In this document: piece by piece, positions 25,654 to 34,700 of the stretch | Layout: each line of letters begins with the position of its first letter | Position numbering within the stretch: position 1 is the stretch's first letter | Assembly (NCBI RefSeq): GCF_004123145.1 | Contig: NZ_SDKC01000001.1 | Span: 2,189,501-2,253,500, forward strand | From: Blautia faecicola | Lineage (GTDB): Bacteria > Bacillota > Clostridia > Lachnospirales > Lachnospiraceae | Reading direction: 5' to 3' | Length of the DNA: 64,000 nucleotides | Position numbers and translations under genes: made by a program | The notes under the pieces: generated by a model | Database searches by the model: none | Seen by the model: only the letters and a program-made list of their open reading frames with translations | Told to the model about the DNA's origin: nothing

Positions 25654-25698
25654 TTACTGTTTTTCCTCATGAAACCTTATATTTTGATTTTCACAGAC

Positions 25699-25743
25699 AA
25701 AAAGGCGACGGGTTTTGTACAATCACAAAATCCGCCGTCTTTT
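25699..25743 (+). terminator. Terminator after the HD-GYP/GGDEF gene
   Basis: GGCGACGGGTTTTGT and ACAAAATCCGCCGTC can pair with small bulges, followed by TTTTC. A dispersed 18-nt motif in reverse orientation adjoins it at 25747-25764. Confidence 0.6.
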
Positions 25744-25808
25744 CATTTACATGAGCAATAAGTCAAGTCCGTGCTTGCTCTAGACCTTGGTGCCTGACAG
25801 GATATTTG

Positions 25809-27578
25809 CTACTGAATAGTTACTCCGATCTTACGAATCAGGGTTCCGTTTGCTCCAAGTATGTCACCATCAAATTTCCGTGCAAAAAGGATTTCGCCTT
25901 CTCCTTTTACTCTTACATTTTCATTAGACGCATTTAATAATACTTCTATTTTATTTCCTTCTTCGTCGATTTTTACATATTCCACACATCGTCCGTTTTC
26001 ATAGGTATTTGGAAAATGAAAATGTGGGCTTCTGCAGGTTTTCTCATTCCGTCTAAGCATGATCAAACGATTGATCGTCCCGATCCTCTCCTGGTTCTCA
26101 TCACTCTCGATTTCGCTCCACGGCATGCACCTTCTGCAATCCGGATCATGAGCGCCCTCCATAGCAATCTCCGTCCCGTAATAAATACATGGACTTCCGG
26201 GAAGTGTAAAAAGAATTGCCAGCTGCTGGTAAAAAATATCCAGATTATGAAGCCGGTTTATCAGACGCTCTGTATCATGAGAATCCAGAAGATTGAACAA
26301 TACATTGTTATTTTGCTGCATATACATCGTATAACAACGATTTACCATGTATTCAAATTCTTCTTTTTTCATGGTCTGATCCAGGAAAAAATCATGGATT
26401 CCACTTAACAGGGGATAGTTCATTACAGAATCATATTCATCACCCAGCAGCCACTGACTTGCATCATGCCATATTTCTCCAAGCAAATAGATATCTGGTT
26501 TTATCTTTTTCAGATGCTCCCTTATCCGTTTTAAAAATCGATGGGATACTTCATTACCCACATCAAACCGGATTCCGTCTATATCATAATCCCGAATCCA
26601 GTCTTCGCAGATCTTGCAGAAATATTGAATCACTTCTTCATTATTAGTATTCAGCTTTGGCATCCCATCGGAAAATGCGAAAGAATAAAAACGTCTGTCT
26701 CTGGTATCCGCTCTCTTTCCGATCTGCTCCCAGTTTTCAACCATGAACCAATCCGCATAGCGGGAATTCTTTCCATTTTTCAGTACATCCATCCAGGGAG
26801 CAAATTTTCTTCCACAGTGGTTGAATACGGCATCCACCATGATTCGAATCCCTTTTTCGTGTGCCTCTTTACAGAGTACTTTCATGGTATCTCCATCGCC
26901 AAAAGACGGATCAATTTTCGTATAATCTGTTGTATCATATTTGTGGTTTGACTCGGCTTCCATGATAGGATTCAAATAAATACCGGTAATTCCAAGTTTT
27001 TCCAGATAGGATAATTTCTGACGAATCCCTTCCAGATTTCCCCCAAATTTTTCCTCATTGGTCACCCTGCCCTGATTTCGCCATGGCAGAATGTCTTCTC
27101 CGTTTTTTTCCGGAGTTCCATTACAGAATCGATCCGGAAAGATCTGATACCAGATCGTATCGTTCACCCATGAAGGTGTACGGTTTATATCTGCCGGATT
27201 CATCCACGGTACAACAAAACACTGCAACATACGACCGTCCATCTTAAGCTGATCTTCCGTCAGAAAACCATCTTCAAAGTAATACCAGACTTCTTTTTCT
27301 GTATGAAGTTCAAAATAATATTTGCATCGCTTATACACAGGCAAAAGTGTTGTTGTCCACCAGATTTGGTGGGACAGACGTTTTTTGTATACAATCTCTT
27401 CCCTTTTTCCTGTCCACTTCTCATTTCCTCCCAGGATTCCTGCATCGAAGGGATCGCCATAATGAATAAAAATTTTCTTTACATCATATCCGGTCTTGAT
27501 ATTTACAACAAGCTGGTTCTCGTCCAATGCATAACTCATCTGTTCTGATGTCTTATGATATACGCCGGCAAATTCCAT
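25809..27578 (-). CDS. GH13 alpha-amylase-family enzyme (neopullulanase/cyclomaltodextrinase-like)
   Basis: Intracellular-type glycoside hydrolase for alpha-glucan oligosaccharides. In 589 residues it has an N-terminal beta domain (~1-120), the TIM barrel starting WYQIFPDRFCNG, and the GH13 motifs in order: DAVFNHCG, DGIRFDVGNEV (nucleophile Asp), LLGEIWHD (acid Glu) and LLDSHDTERL. A C-terminal beta domain closes it. No signal peptide, so maltodextrins are cleaved in the cytoplasm. The ATG at 27578 has GGAGG 8 nt upstream; an in-frame ATG at 27605 has none. The divergent LacI-type regulator and an operator-like repeat at the promoter point to sugar control. Confidence 0.93.
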   Translation of the reverse strand: MEFAGVYHKTSEQMSYALDENQLVVNIKTGYDVKKIFIHYGDPFDAGILGGNEKWTGKREEIVYKKRLSHQIWWTTTLLPVYKRCKYYFELHTEKEVWYYFEDGFLTEDQLKMDGRMLQCFVVPWMNPADINRTPSWVNDTIWYQIFPDRFCNGTPEKNGEDILPWRNQGRVTNEEKFGGNLEGIRQKLSYLEKLGITGIYLNPIMEAESNHKYDTTDYTKIDPSFGDGDTMKVLCKEAHEKGIRIMVDAVFNHCGRKFAPWMDVLKNGKNSRYADWFMVENWEQIGKRADTRDRRFYSFAFSDGMPKLNTNNEEVIQYFCKICEDWIRDYDIDGIRFDVGNEVSHRFLKRIREHLKKIKPDIYLLGEIWHDASQWLLGDEYDSVMNYPLLSGIHDFFLDQTMKKEEFEYMVNRCYTMYMQQNNNVLFNLLDSHDTERLINRLHNLDIFYQQLAILFTLPGSPCIYYGTEIAMEGAHDPDCRRCMPWSEIESDENQERIGTINRLIMLRRNEKTCRSPHFHFPNTYENGRCVEYVKIDEEGNKIEVLLNASNENVRVKGEGEILFARKFDGDILGANGTLIRKIGVTIQ

Positions 27579-27623
27579 CTGATTTTCCTCCAAATTATTT
27601 AACAAACTAAATTTTTAGATATT

Positions 27624-27677
27624 TGTTTCGAATTGTTTCGATGTCTTTACTATAATTCTTTTTCTTTTCAGCGTCAA
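27624..27677 (-). promoter_or_regulatory. GH13 promoter with operator-like direct repeat
   Basis: Minus strand: TTGACG (27672-27677), 17-bp spacer, TATAGT (27649-27654). Immediately downstream the 8-mer TGTTTCGA occurs twice on the plus strand (27624-27631 and 27634-27641), exactly one helical turn apart and overlapping the expected start of transcription. A LacI-family repressor is encoded divergently 300 bp away. Confidence 0.6.
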
Positions 27678-27797
27678 TCTTTTTTGTTATTCCCATACTA
27701 TTTTATGCATTTTATATAATTATCCACTTGTATTTTTATTAATTATTGACCCTCCGATTTTGTAGCAAAACTTTACTAAATTATTTCCACTGTTCCA

Positions 27798-27897
27798 TTG
27801 ATTTTTACAATCATATTCTATATAATGATATTGTGGGCGAAAGGTATTTTGACCCCTTTGATACCGGATTGTTCCGTACTTCGTACTCTCACAATCC
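27798..27897 (+). promoter_or_regulatory. LacI-gene promoter and structured leader
   Basis: TTGATT (27798-27803), 17-bp spacer, TATAAT (27821-27826). The transcribed leader then contains two hairpins: GGTAT/ATACC (27843-27865) and a nested stem GGATTGT ... ACAATCC (27866-27897) enclosing GTAC-TTC-GTAC. The leader is ~120 nt before the ATG. Whether the RNA folds regulate anything is unknown. Confidence 0.55.
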
Positions 27898-27951
27898 TCA
27901 TCATATAACGAAGGTAGAATAACTCTTTTTTACACAGAAGGACATTTAATC

Positions 27952-28959
27952 ATGACCACGATCCAGGATATTGCTGATAAAATGGGGATTTCCAAAAGTG
28001 CTGTATCAAAGGCTCTGAATAATGCCCCTGACATCAGCGAAAATTTGCGAAAACAAGTTTTAGAAACTGCCGTCGCACTTGGTTATACAAAGTTACGGCG
28101 TTATCGAAATTCTGTCAGAAAAATATGTGTCTTAATAGAAAAAGATAATATACAGTATGAAGAACCTTATCATTTTGCATATGATATCATTATGGGATTC
28201 CGGCAGCTGGCGGAGCCACAGGGATTTGATGTTGTGATCGAACCTGTTGATATCCAGATACAACGCAACCAGCCTTATGATGTTTATATGCTGGAACATG
28301 ATTATGTGGGGTCTTTTGTGATCGGTTTTTCTCTTGCCGATCCATGGCTTAAGGATTTTGAAAACAGTTGTACTCCAACTGTACTTTATGATAACTATAT
28401 TACAGGCAACCCTTCCACTGCCTATGTGGGTATTGATAATGACGAGGGGATGGAACTGGCGGTATCCCATCTTGTCAGGCAGGGGCACCAAAAAATTGCA
28501 TATCTGAGCAATTCTCTTGGTTCTCAGATTATCCAGATCCGATACTCTGCTTTCTTCCGTTCTATGCGCAAACACGGACTGAAAGCTTCTTATGACAATG
28601 CTGGTTGTTCCTGTTTTCTTTCCGAATGTATGGAAAAACATCTTCCAAACTTTTTAAAAAGTGGAATGACTGCCATTATCTGCAGCCAGGACACCATTGC
28701 CAGTGCTGCTCTGGTTCAGTGTCAACAGCTCGGATATCGGGTTCCTGAAGATGTCAGTATCGTAGGCTTTGATGATCTGCCAATAGCTGCTTATACATCA
28801 CCGCCCCTTACCACCATCCGTCAGGATCGAACCGAACTTGGTAAAAGTGGATTTTTTGCATTGTCCAGCCTTCTCAATCATGTTTCCATCAGCACATTCC
28901 TTTTGCATGCGCAGCTGATTGAAAGAAAATCCACCGCACGTATTTCTGAGAAACAATAG
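27952..28959 (+). CDS. LacI-family transcriptional regulator
   Basis: A 335-residue repressor. The N-terminal helix-turn-helix (TIQDIADKMGISKSAVSKALNN) is followed by a periplasmic-binding-like sensor domain (~60-330) with the family stretches GFDDLPIAAYTSPPLTTIRQD and a conserved DTIA segment. Length is typical. Divergent from the GH13 gene, so it probably controls that gene and itself in response to a maltodextrin-like sugar. The AGAAGGACA box precedes the ATG. Confidence 0.9.
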   Translation: MTTIQDIADKMGISKSAVSKALNNAPDISENLRKQVLETAVALGYTKLRRYRNSVRKICVLIEKDNIQYEEPYHFAYDIIMGFRQLAEPQGFDVVIEPVDIQIQRNQPYDVYMLEHDYVGSFVIGFSLADPWLKDFENSCTPTVLYDNYITGNPSTAYVGIDNDEGMELAVSHLVRQGHQKIAYLSNSLGSQIIQIRYSAFFRSMRKHGLKASYDNAGCSCFLSECMEKHLPNFLKSGMTAIICSQDTIASAALVQCQQLGYRVPEDVSIVGFDDLPIAAYTSPPLTTIRQDRTELGKSGFFALSSLLNHVSISTFLLHAQLIERKSTARISEKQ

Positions 28960-28978
28960 ACATCAGCTCTTTGCATTG

Positions 28979-29015
28979 CATATCAAAATTGGTCCGGTGG
29001 ACCAATTTTGATATG
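28979..29015. repeat. Perfect 17-bp palindromic hairpin
   Basis: Two 17-nt arms (28979-28995 and 28999-29015) pair perfectly around a 3-nt loop GGT, 20 bp after the LacI stop. It may be a terminator, although the T-run after it is poor (TGTGTTCTCTG), or a repeat-type element. Confidence 0.7.
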
Positions 29016-29214
29016 TGTTCTCTGTTTTCAACCGTTAGTCTGTTACATGGATATTAAAGAAATGGACAATAGGGCCAAGGCCACACACCGCGATCACAAT
29101 TGCTTACATTTTTATAACTTTTTCAAAGATTTTCTGAACTTTCTTGTCTTTTCTATATATATCACTTATAATAAATACAAAGAAAGACTTGCTAACCACC
29201 CATTATTTCAATGC
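29016..29214. other. Gene-free stretch
   Basis: AT-rich DNA between two hairpins. A 74-codon plus-strand frame (29008-29232) crosses the second hairpin arm, has no ribosome site and matches nothing known to me. Confidence 0.5.
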
Positions 29215-29287
29215 TTTTGTTGCTATAGATAAAACCTAACTGTTCGGCAGGCATCTTCACAGTTAGGTTTTATCTATAGCAACAAAA
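29215..29287. repeat. Perfect 29-bp inverted repeat next to tRNA-Glu terminator
   Basis: Arms 29215-29243 and 29259-29287 are exact reverse complements with a 15-nt loop (tcggcaggcatcttc). The right arm ends in the T-run of the tRNA terminator when read on the minus strand. Such a long exact stem is more than a normal terminator needs; a small non-autonomous element or an engineered-looking double terminator are the options. Confidence 0.8.
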
Positions 29288-29317
29288 AACCCGGAAATCA
29301 TTTCCGACTTCCGGGTT
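29288..29317 (-). terminator. tRNA-Glu terminator
   Basis: AACCCGGAA and TTCCGGGTT arms, followed on the minus strand by TTTTTTG, 6 bp beyond the tRNA 3' end. Confidence 0.85.
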
Positions 29318-29322
29318 AGTAG

Positions 29323-29394
29323 CAGTTCGTAGGGGAATCGAACCCCTGTTTCCGCCGTGAGAGGGCGGCGTCTTAACCGCTTGACCAACGAACC
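29323..29394 (-). tRNA. tRNA-Glu (anticodon CTC)
   Basis: On the minus strand the 72 nt fold into a cloverleaf: acceptor GGTTCGT/ACGAACT, D arm GTCAAGCGGTTAAGAC, anticodon stem CCGCC/GGCGG with loop CTCTCAC (anticodon CTC at 29359-29361), T arm GGGGTTCGATTCCCC and discriminator G. The D arm and anticodon stem are those of bacterial tRNA-Glu. CCA is not encoded. This is the minor GAG-reading isoacceptor rather than the usual TTC form. Confidence 0.93.
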
Positions 29395-29500
29395 TTGCAT
29401 GATTATAATACTACACCTTTTTGGAAAATGCAAGTGTTTTTTTCAAAAAATTTTAATTTTTTTATTTTTCTATATTTTCATGAAAAAGGAGGAATTCGTT

Positions 29501-30571
29501 ATGAAAAAGAAAACCTTACTTGCCCCGTCACTCTTTTTGAGTGGCATCCTGCTTTTCTCCGGTTGCGGAAGTTCTGCAACCACCTCTGCGGTCCACCAGA
29601 ATAAATCTGCAGACTCCTGGGCTGTCGAAGCCAGCGAACCCCTGGACGACTCCGGCTTCTCCTATGACGGCGAAGCGGATATGATGGACGATACCGCCAC
29701 AGCTGAAACTGCCGGTTCATCTTCTGACTCTTCCGGTTCTGATGCTGCGACCGATGCTGCTGAGGCAACCCACGACCAGAGCACCCGGAAACTGATCCGC
29801 ACCGTCTCGATGGATATCGCCACCGAAGATCTTGACACCCTCCGAACGAAACTGGACAACTCCATCACCTCCTGCGGTGGCTATATCGAATCCTCCACCC
29901 TGGATACTCCACAGAACGGCTACAGCAGACGCTCCTACTACGTCACTGCCCGGATCCCTTCCGACAACCTGGATAGTTTCCTGGAAACTGCCGGAGCTCT
30001 GGGCACCGTCACCAACAAAAATATCGAAACCGAAGACATCACCCTCCGATACGTCGATCAGAAAGCCTACCTGGATTCGCTCCGGACCGAATACGACCGT
30101 GTCAGTGAACTTCTCGAACAGGCCACTGAACTGGATCAGATCCTGGCCCTCGAATCCAAACTCTCCGACCTCCGCTACCAGATCAACAGCTACGAAACCC
30201 AGCTTCGAACCTACGATAACCTGGTAGACTATAGCACTGTCTACTTCTACATCACCGAAGTAGCCTACGAACAGTCCACCTCCAACACCATAGGCAGCCG
30301 CATCAGCAACGGCTTTCGAAACAGCCTCTACGAAGTCCGCGATTTCTTCGTAGACCTCTTCGTAGCCATCATCGCCAACCTCCCAATCCTGGTTGTCCTA
30401 GCTGCCATCCTTATCGTGATCATCCTGCTGATCCGCAAACTGCTCCGCAGACATAGAGCCAAAAAAGAGAACATCACTCCTCCAACTGCTCAGCCCCCGG
30501 TTGTTCCAACAGACATAGCTACAAACGCGGATGCAAAAGCAACGACAGAAGCCGAAAAACAAGACAAGTAA
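29501..30571 (+). CDS. DUF4349 lipoprotein
   Basis: A 356-residue membrane-anchored lipoprotein. The signal peptide ends in the lipobox LFSGC (Cys22). A Ser/Asp/Ala-rich linker follows, then a DUF4349 domain (~95-290) with the stretch VSMDIATEDLDTLRTKLD and a central coiled coil, one C-terminal membrane helix (~297-318) and a Pro/Ala/Thr tail. The ATG 29501 has AGGAGG 8 nt upstream and gives a proper signal peptide; the frame is open to 29357, through the tRNA. Function in the family is unknown; related proteins occur in many Firmicute envelopes. High codon GC compared with neighbours. Confidence 0.88.
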   Translation: MKKKTLLAPSLFLSGILLFSGCGSSATTSAVHQNKSADSWAVEASEPLDDSGFSYDGEADMMDDTATAETAGSSSDSSGSDAATDAAEATHDQSTRKLIRTVSMDIATEDLDTLRTKLDNSITSCGGYIESSTLDTPQNGYSRRSYYVTARIPSDNLDSFLETAGALGTVTNKNIETEDITLRYVDQKAYLDSLRTEYDRVSELLEQATELDQILALESKLSDLRYQINSYETQLRTYDNLVDYSTVYFYITEVAYEQSTSNTIGSRISNGFRNSLYEVRDFFVDLFVAIIANLPILVVLAAILIVIILLIRKLLRRHRAKKENITPPTAQPPVVPTDIATNADAKATTEAEKQDK

Positions 30572-30606
30572 TTCCTGACTCTGCTAATCTTCAACTTCAC
30601 CCCTAT

Positions 30607-30652
30607 AAAAAGCCAGCGGCGTTCCCTCACCGAACACCGCTGGCTTTCTTTT
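30607..30652 (+). terminator. Terminator after DUF4349 gene
   Basis: AAAGCCAGCGG and CCGCTGGCTTT pair perfectly, followed by a T-rich tract; A-run on the other side makes it bidirectional. Confidence 0.85.
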
Positions 30653-30775
30653 TATATATGCTCTTAGTTTTTTCCTTATCTTATCATATCATGTATTATA
30701 TAACAGACATTTTCTATCCGGATGCCGAAAAATATCTCCCTCTGTTTTTTCTCTCCCGCCTTAAACGCACAGCGA

Positions 30776-30955
30776 CAGGCACCTGTTCCATGGGGTGTGG
30801 ACAACACTTTGTGGGCGCTTAGGGCAAGCTTTGAAATCCGACACTTACGGAGACTTTCGCGAGGGTCAGCCGACCCTCGTGAATATAGTCGCAGTTAGTG
30901 GCTAGTTCAAAGTTGCCCTGCCCACGTTGTCCACACCCCATGGAACAGGTGCCTG
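30776..30955. mobile_element. 180-bp MITE-like element with 30-bp perfect terminal inverted repeats
   Basis: The first 30 bp (30776-30805, starting CAGGCACCTGTTCCATGG) and last 30 bp (30926-30955) are exact inverted copies. Inside, GTGGGC, AGGGCAA and CTTTGAA pair in order with TTCAAAG, TTGCCCT and GCCCAC, and a central hairpin CGAGGGTC-AGCC-GACCCTCG caps the fold. CAGCG stands at 30770-30774 and 30956-30960, a possible target duplication (with one extra A on the left). No coding capacity. GC is much higher than in the flanks. A transposed structured element or a structured RNA are both possible. Confidence 0.7.
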
Positions 30956-30992
30956 CAGCGTCCGTCTAACCAAACAAAAAAACAGGCAATCC

Positions 30993-31772
30993 TTACTTTT
31001 CTTCATCCGCCCCTTCGCTGGTAAGTCTCAGCACAGCCCGGATTTCCTCCTCATCCATATCCAGATAAGCCGCCAGCTCCTCCACACTGAACTTCTGCTC
31101 CTCATCATCCGACAACTCCCGGATCGCAGCCTCCAGCTTTCGAACCTTCTCAACCATCGACTCATCCCGATACTTCTGCTCCGTCTGCTCCTTCACCCAG
31201 GATTCCATACCGTCAAGCAGCCTCTGCTCCATCCAGCCCGCCTTACCTTCCTCCGGCATCTCTTCCGCCAGCGCCAGCAATAGACTCATATTCCCTTCCT
31301 GAATCAGGTCACCAATATAAATCCCCTGTCTCCACAGCTTTCTCGCATACTGCAAGATCTCCTTCAGATACAACTGTGCCAGACGCTCCTGCACACCGGC
31401 AACATCTGTCACTGCCTGTAAAAGCAGAGCCTCCCGCTCCCCTTCCTTTTCCGAAGGGAACTGCCGGAGCATCTCCTCATACTCCTTCAGACACTGCTCA
31501 TCCTCTGCTTCCAGAATCACAGGCTTCTTCTCTTCCTCCTGTTCTTCCTGCGGATCCAGTGCCTTTCCGATATCCATAGGGGCAAGATCTGCCCCCTGGA
31601 TACGGATTCCCTGGATACGAAGATATTCATACAGACTCTGCAACTGCTGCGGAGATAACTGATTCAGCCCAAAGATCTCAAGAATCTGCTCGTTATTCAG
31701 ATTCTTCTCCTGCTTTGCTGCCAGTTCCATCAGCTGCTCCAGTTTTTCCTGAAATTCTCTCATATCCATCAT
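30993..31772 (-). CDS. Truncated sigma-70-like protein lacking promoter-reading regions
   Basis: A 259-residue protein aligned along most of its length with the RpoD in this same window. Residues 1-60 match the sigma-1.1-like start (LNNEQILEIFG; compare [13 protein letters not shown]), ~125-165 match region 2.1-2.2 including IGDLIQEGNMSLLLA, and ~205-250 match region 3 (FSVEELAAYLDMDEEEIRAVL). Region 2.3-2.4 is strongly diverged (WWIRQ block lost) and region 4 is absent. It could still touch core polymerase but should not read -10 or -35. It starts 24 bp after carB and is probably co-transcribed with it. Confidence 0.8.
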   Translation of the reverse strand: MMDMREFQEKLEQLMELAAKQEKNLNNEQILEIFGLNQLSPQQLQSLYEYLRIQGIRIQGADLAPMDIGKALDPQEEQEEEKKPVILEAEDEQCLKEYEEMLRQFPSEKEGEREALLLQAVTDVAGVQERLAQLYLKEILQYARKLWRQGIYIGDLIQEGNMSLLLALAEEMPEEGKAGWMEQRLLDGMESWVKEQTEQKYRDESMVEKVRKLEAAIRELSDDEEQKFSVEELAAYLDMDEEEIRAVLRLTSEGADEEK

Positions 31773-31796
31773 ATTTCGTTACTCCCTTTTTGCCTT

Positions 31797-34700
31797 TTAT
31801 TTTTCACGGATCCGGCTGTGCAGTTCCTGCAGAGATACTACTTCATTTTTCTCCTGCTTCTGCTCTGCCAGAATACCGTCTGCGCTTGCCAGTGCTGCTG
31901 CCATCGTTGTGATATACGGCACACGGCTCTTGATGCAAGCCTTTCTCACATAACTATCATCCGGACCATCCTCGTCACCCTTCGGTGTGTTGACTACCAG
32001 CTGTACTTTACCGTTGGTGATCACATCATAGATATCCGGGCGTCCTTCACTGCGTTTGAATACTCTTTCTGCCTCGATGCCAGCCTGCTCGATCAGTTCT
32101 TTCGTGTGACCGGTTGCCAGGATAGCAAATCCTGCTTCTTTAAACCGTTTTGCGACTTCCACAACCTCTCCTTTGTCACGGTCGCTAACACTGATCAGGA
32201 CAGTTCCCTCTAACGGCAGTTTGCTCTTGGTTGCTTCCTGTGCTTTATAGAATGCCTCTCCCACAGTGTCCGCAAGGCCCAGAACCTCACCGGTAGAACG
32301 CATCTCTGGTCCTAACAACGGGTCAACTTCCGGGAACATATTGAACGGGAAGACAGCCTCTTTGACACCATAATATGGAATCTCTTTCTCTTTCATACCA
32401 TCCAGTGGCGACGGTGCGCCGCTGAACTCGGAGGTAATGATCTGTGTAGCCAGCGGTACCATGGAGATATTGCACACCTTGGATACCAGCGGTACGGTAC
32501 GGGATGCACGCGGATTGGCTTCCAGTACATAGACCGTTCCGTCTTCGATCGCATACTGCATGTTCATCAGACCACGCACATGCATTTCCTCTGCGATTTT
32601 CTTTGTATATTCTTTGATGGTTTTCAGATTTTCCTCTGAAATATTTTTTGACGGGATGATACAAGCGGAGTCACCGGAATGTACGCCGGCAAGCTCGATA
32701 TGTTCCATAACCGCCGGAACAAATGCATGATTACCGTCGCTGATCGCATCTGCCTCACACTCGGTCGCATGACGCAAGAAACGGTCGATCAGGATCGGAC
32801 GATCCGGTGTCACACCTTCTGCTGCTTCCATATAGATTCTAAGATTTTCCGGATCGTATACCACTTCCATGCCACGGCCGCCCAGTACATAGGACGGACG
32901 AACCATAACCGGATAACCGATCTTTTCTGCAATCGCAAGTGCCTCATCCACATCCACTGCCATACCTGCTTCCGGCATCGGAATACCAAGTTTGTCCATC
33001 ATCGCACGGAACAGATCTCTGTCTTCTGCCATATCGATGACTTCCGGAGAAGTACCAAGGATCTTCACCCCGTATTTTTCCAGATCTGCAGACAGATTCA
33101 GCGGTGTCTGGCCACCGAACTGTGCGATCACACCGAGCGGCTGTTCCTTCTTATAAATAGACAGTACATCTTCCAGTGTCAGTGGCTCAAAATACAGTTT
33201 ATCGGAAGTATCATAGTCGGTAGATACCGTTTCCGGGTTACAGTTTACGATGATCGTCTCAAAACCTGCTTTTTTCAGTGCCATCGCCGCATGTACACAG
33301 CAATAGTCAAATTCGATACCCTGACCGATACGGTTCGGACCGCCGCCGAGGATCATGATCTTATTCTTGTTATCGCTGACCGGACTTTCGTCTTTGCAGT
33401 GATAGGTGGAGTAATAATAAGCATTATCCTTCGTTCCGCTTACGTGGACACCTTCCCATGCTTCCTCCACACCCTGTGCGATTCTCGCATTACGGATGTC
33501 TTCTTCCGGAACTTCCAGGATCTGTCCCAGATATTTGTCAGAAAAACCGTCCAGTTTCGCCTGTTTCAGGGCTTCCGGAGCCGGCACCTGACCTTTGTTT
33601 GCCAAAAGTGCTTCCTCTTCTTCCACCAGTTCTTTCATCTGTTCGATGAAATAGTGTTTGATTTTTGTCAGAGCAAACAGTTCGTCTACCGTTGCACCTT
33701 TTCGCAGTGCTTCATACATGATAAACTGTCTCTGGCTGTTCGGTTCTACCAGCATCTTTAACAGTTCCTCTTTTGATTTCTCATGGAAATCCTTGGCAAA
33801 GCCAAGACCGAACTGACCGATCTCCAGGCTTCGGATAGCTTTCTGGAACGCTTCTTTATAGGTTTTACCGATACTCATAACTTCGCCGACAGCACGCATC
33901 TGTGTACCCAGCTTATCCTCTACGCCCTTGAACTTCTCAAATGCCCAGCGCGCGAATTTGATTACCACATAGTCTCCGTCCGGAACGTATTTGTCCAGGG
34001 TTCCGTATTTTCCACATGGGATCTCGTCCAGGTTCAGACCGGAAGCCAGCATCGCAGATACCAGTGCGATCGGGAAACCGGTTGCCTTACTTGCCAGTGC
34101 GGAGGAACGGGAGGTTCTCGGGTTGATCTCGATAACGATGATTCTTCCGCTGACCGGATCGTGGGCAAACTGTACGTTGGTTCCACCGATGACTTCTACT
34201 TCTTCTACGATCTTATATGCCTGTCTCTGCAGTTCCTGCTGTACCTCCTCGGAGATGGTCAGCATCGGAGCGGAACAGAAAGAATCACCGGTATGTACGC
34301 CGATCGGATCGATATTTTCGATAAAGCATACAGTAATCATATTGTTTTTGGAGTCACGGACAACTTCCAGCTCCAGTTCTTCCCATCCAAGGATGGATTC
34401 TTCTACCAGAACCTGACCTACCAGGCTGGCCTGCAGACCTCTGGCGCATACAGTTTTCAGTTCTTCTACATTATATACCAGACCGCCGCCTGCTCCACCC
34501 ATGGTGTAAGCCGGTCGCAGCACAACCGGATATCCCAGTCTGTCAGCAATCGCAAGCGCCTCATCCACGCTGTACGCGACATCGCTTCGTGCCATCTCGA
34601 TACCCAGACGGTCCATCGTCTTCTTAAATTCAATACGGTCCTCGCCACGCTGGATCGCATCCACCTGAACGCCGATGACTTTCACACCGTATTTGTCCAG

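Noticed and set aside
29008-29232. 74-codon plus-strand frame before tRNA-Glu
   Set aside because: Runs through a hairpin arm and has no start signal.
29357-29500. 48-codon N-terminal extension of the DUF4349 lipoprotein
   Set aside because: It would run through the tRNA-Glu gene; the ATG at 29501 has a strong ribosome site and a proper lipobox signal peptide.
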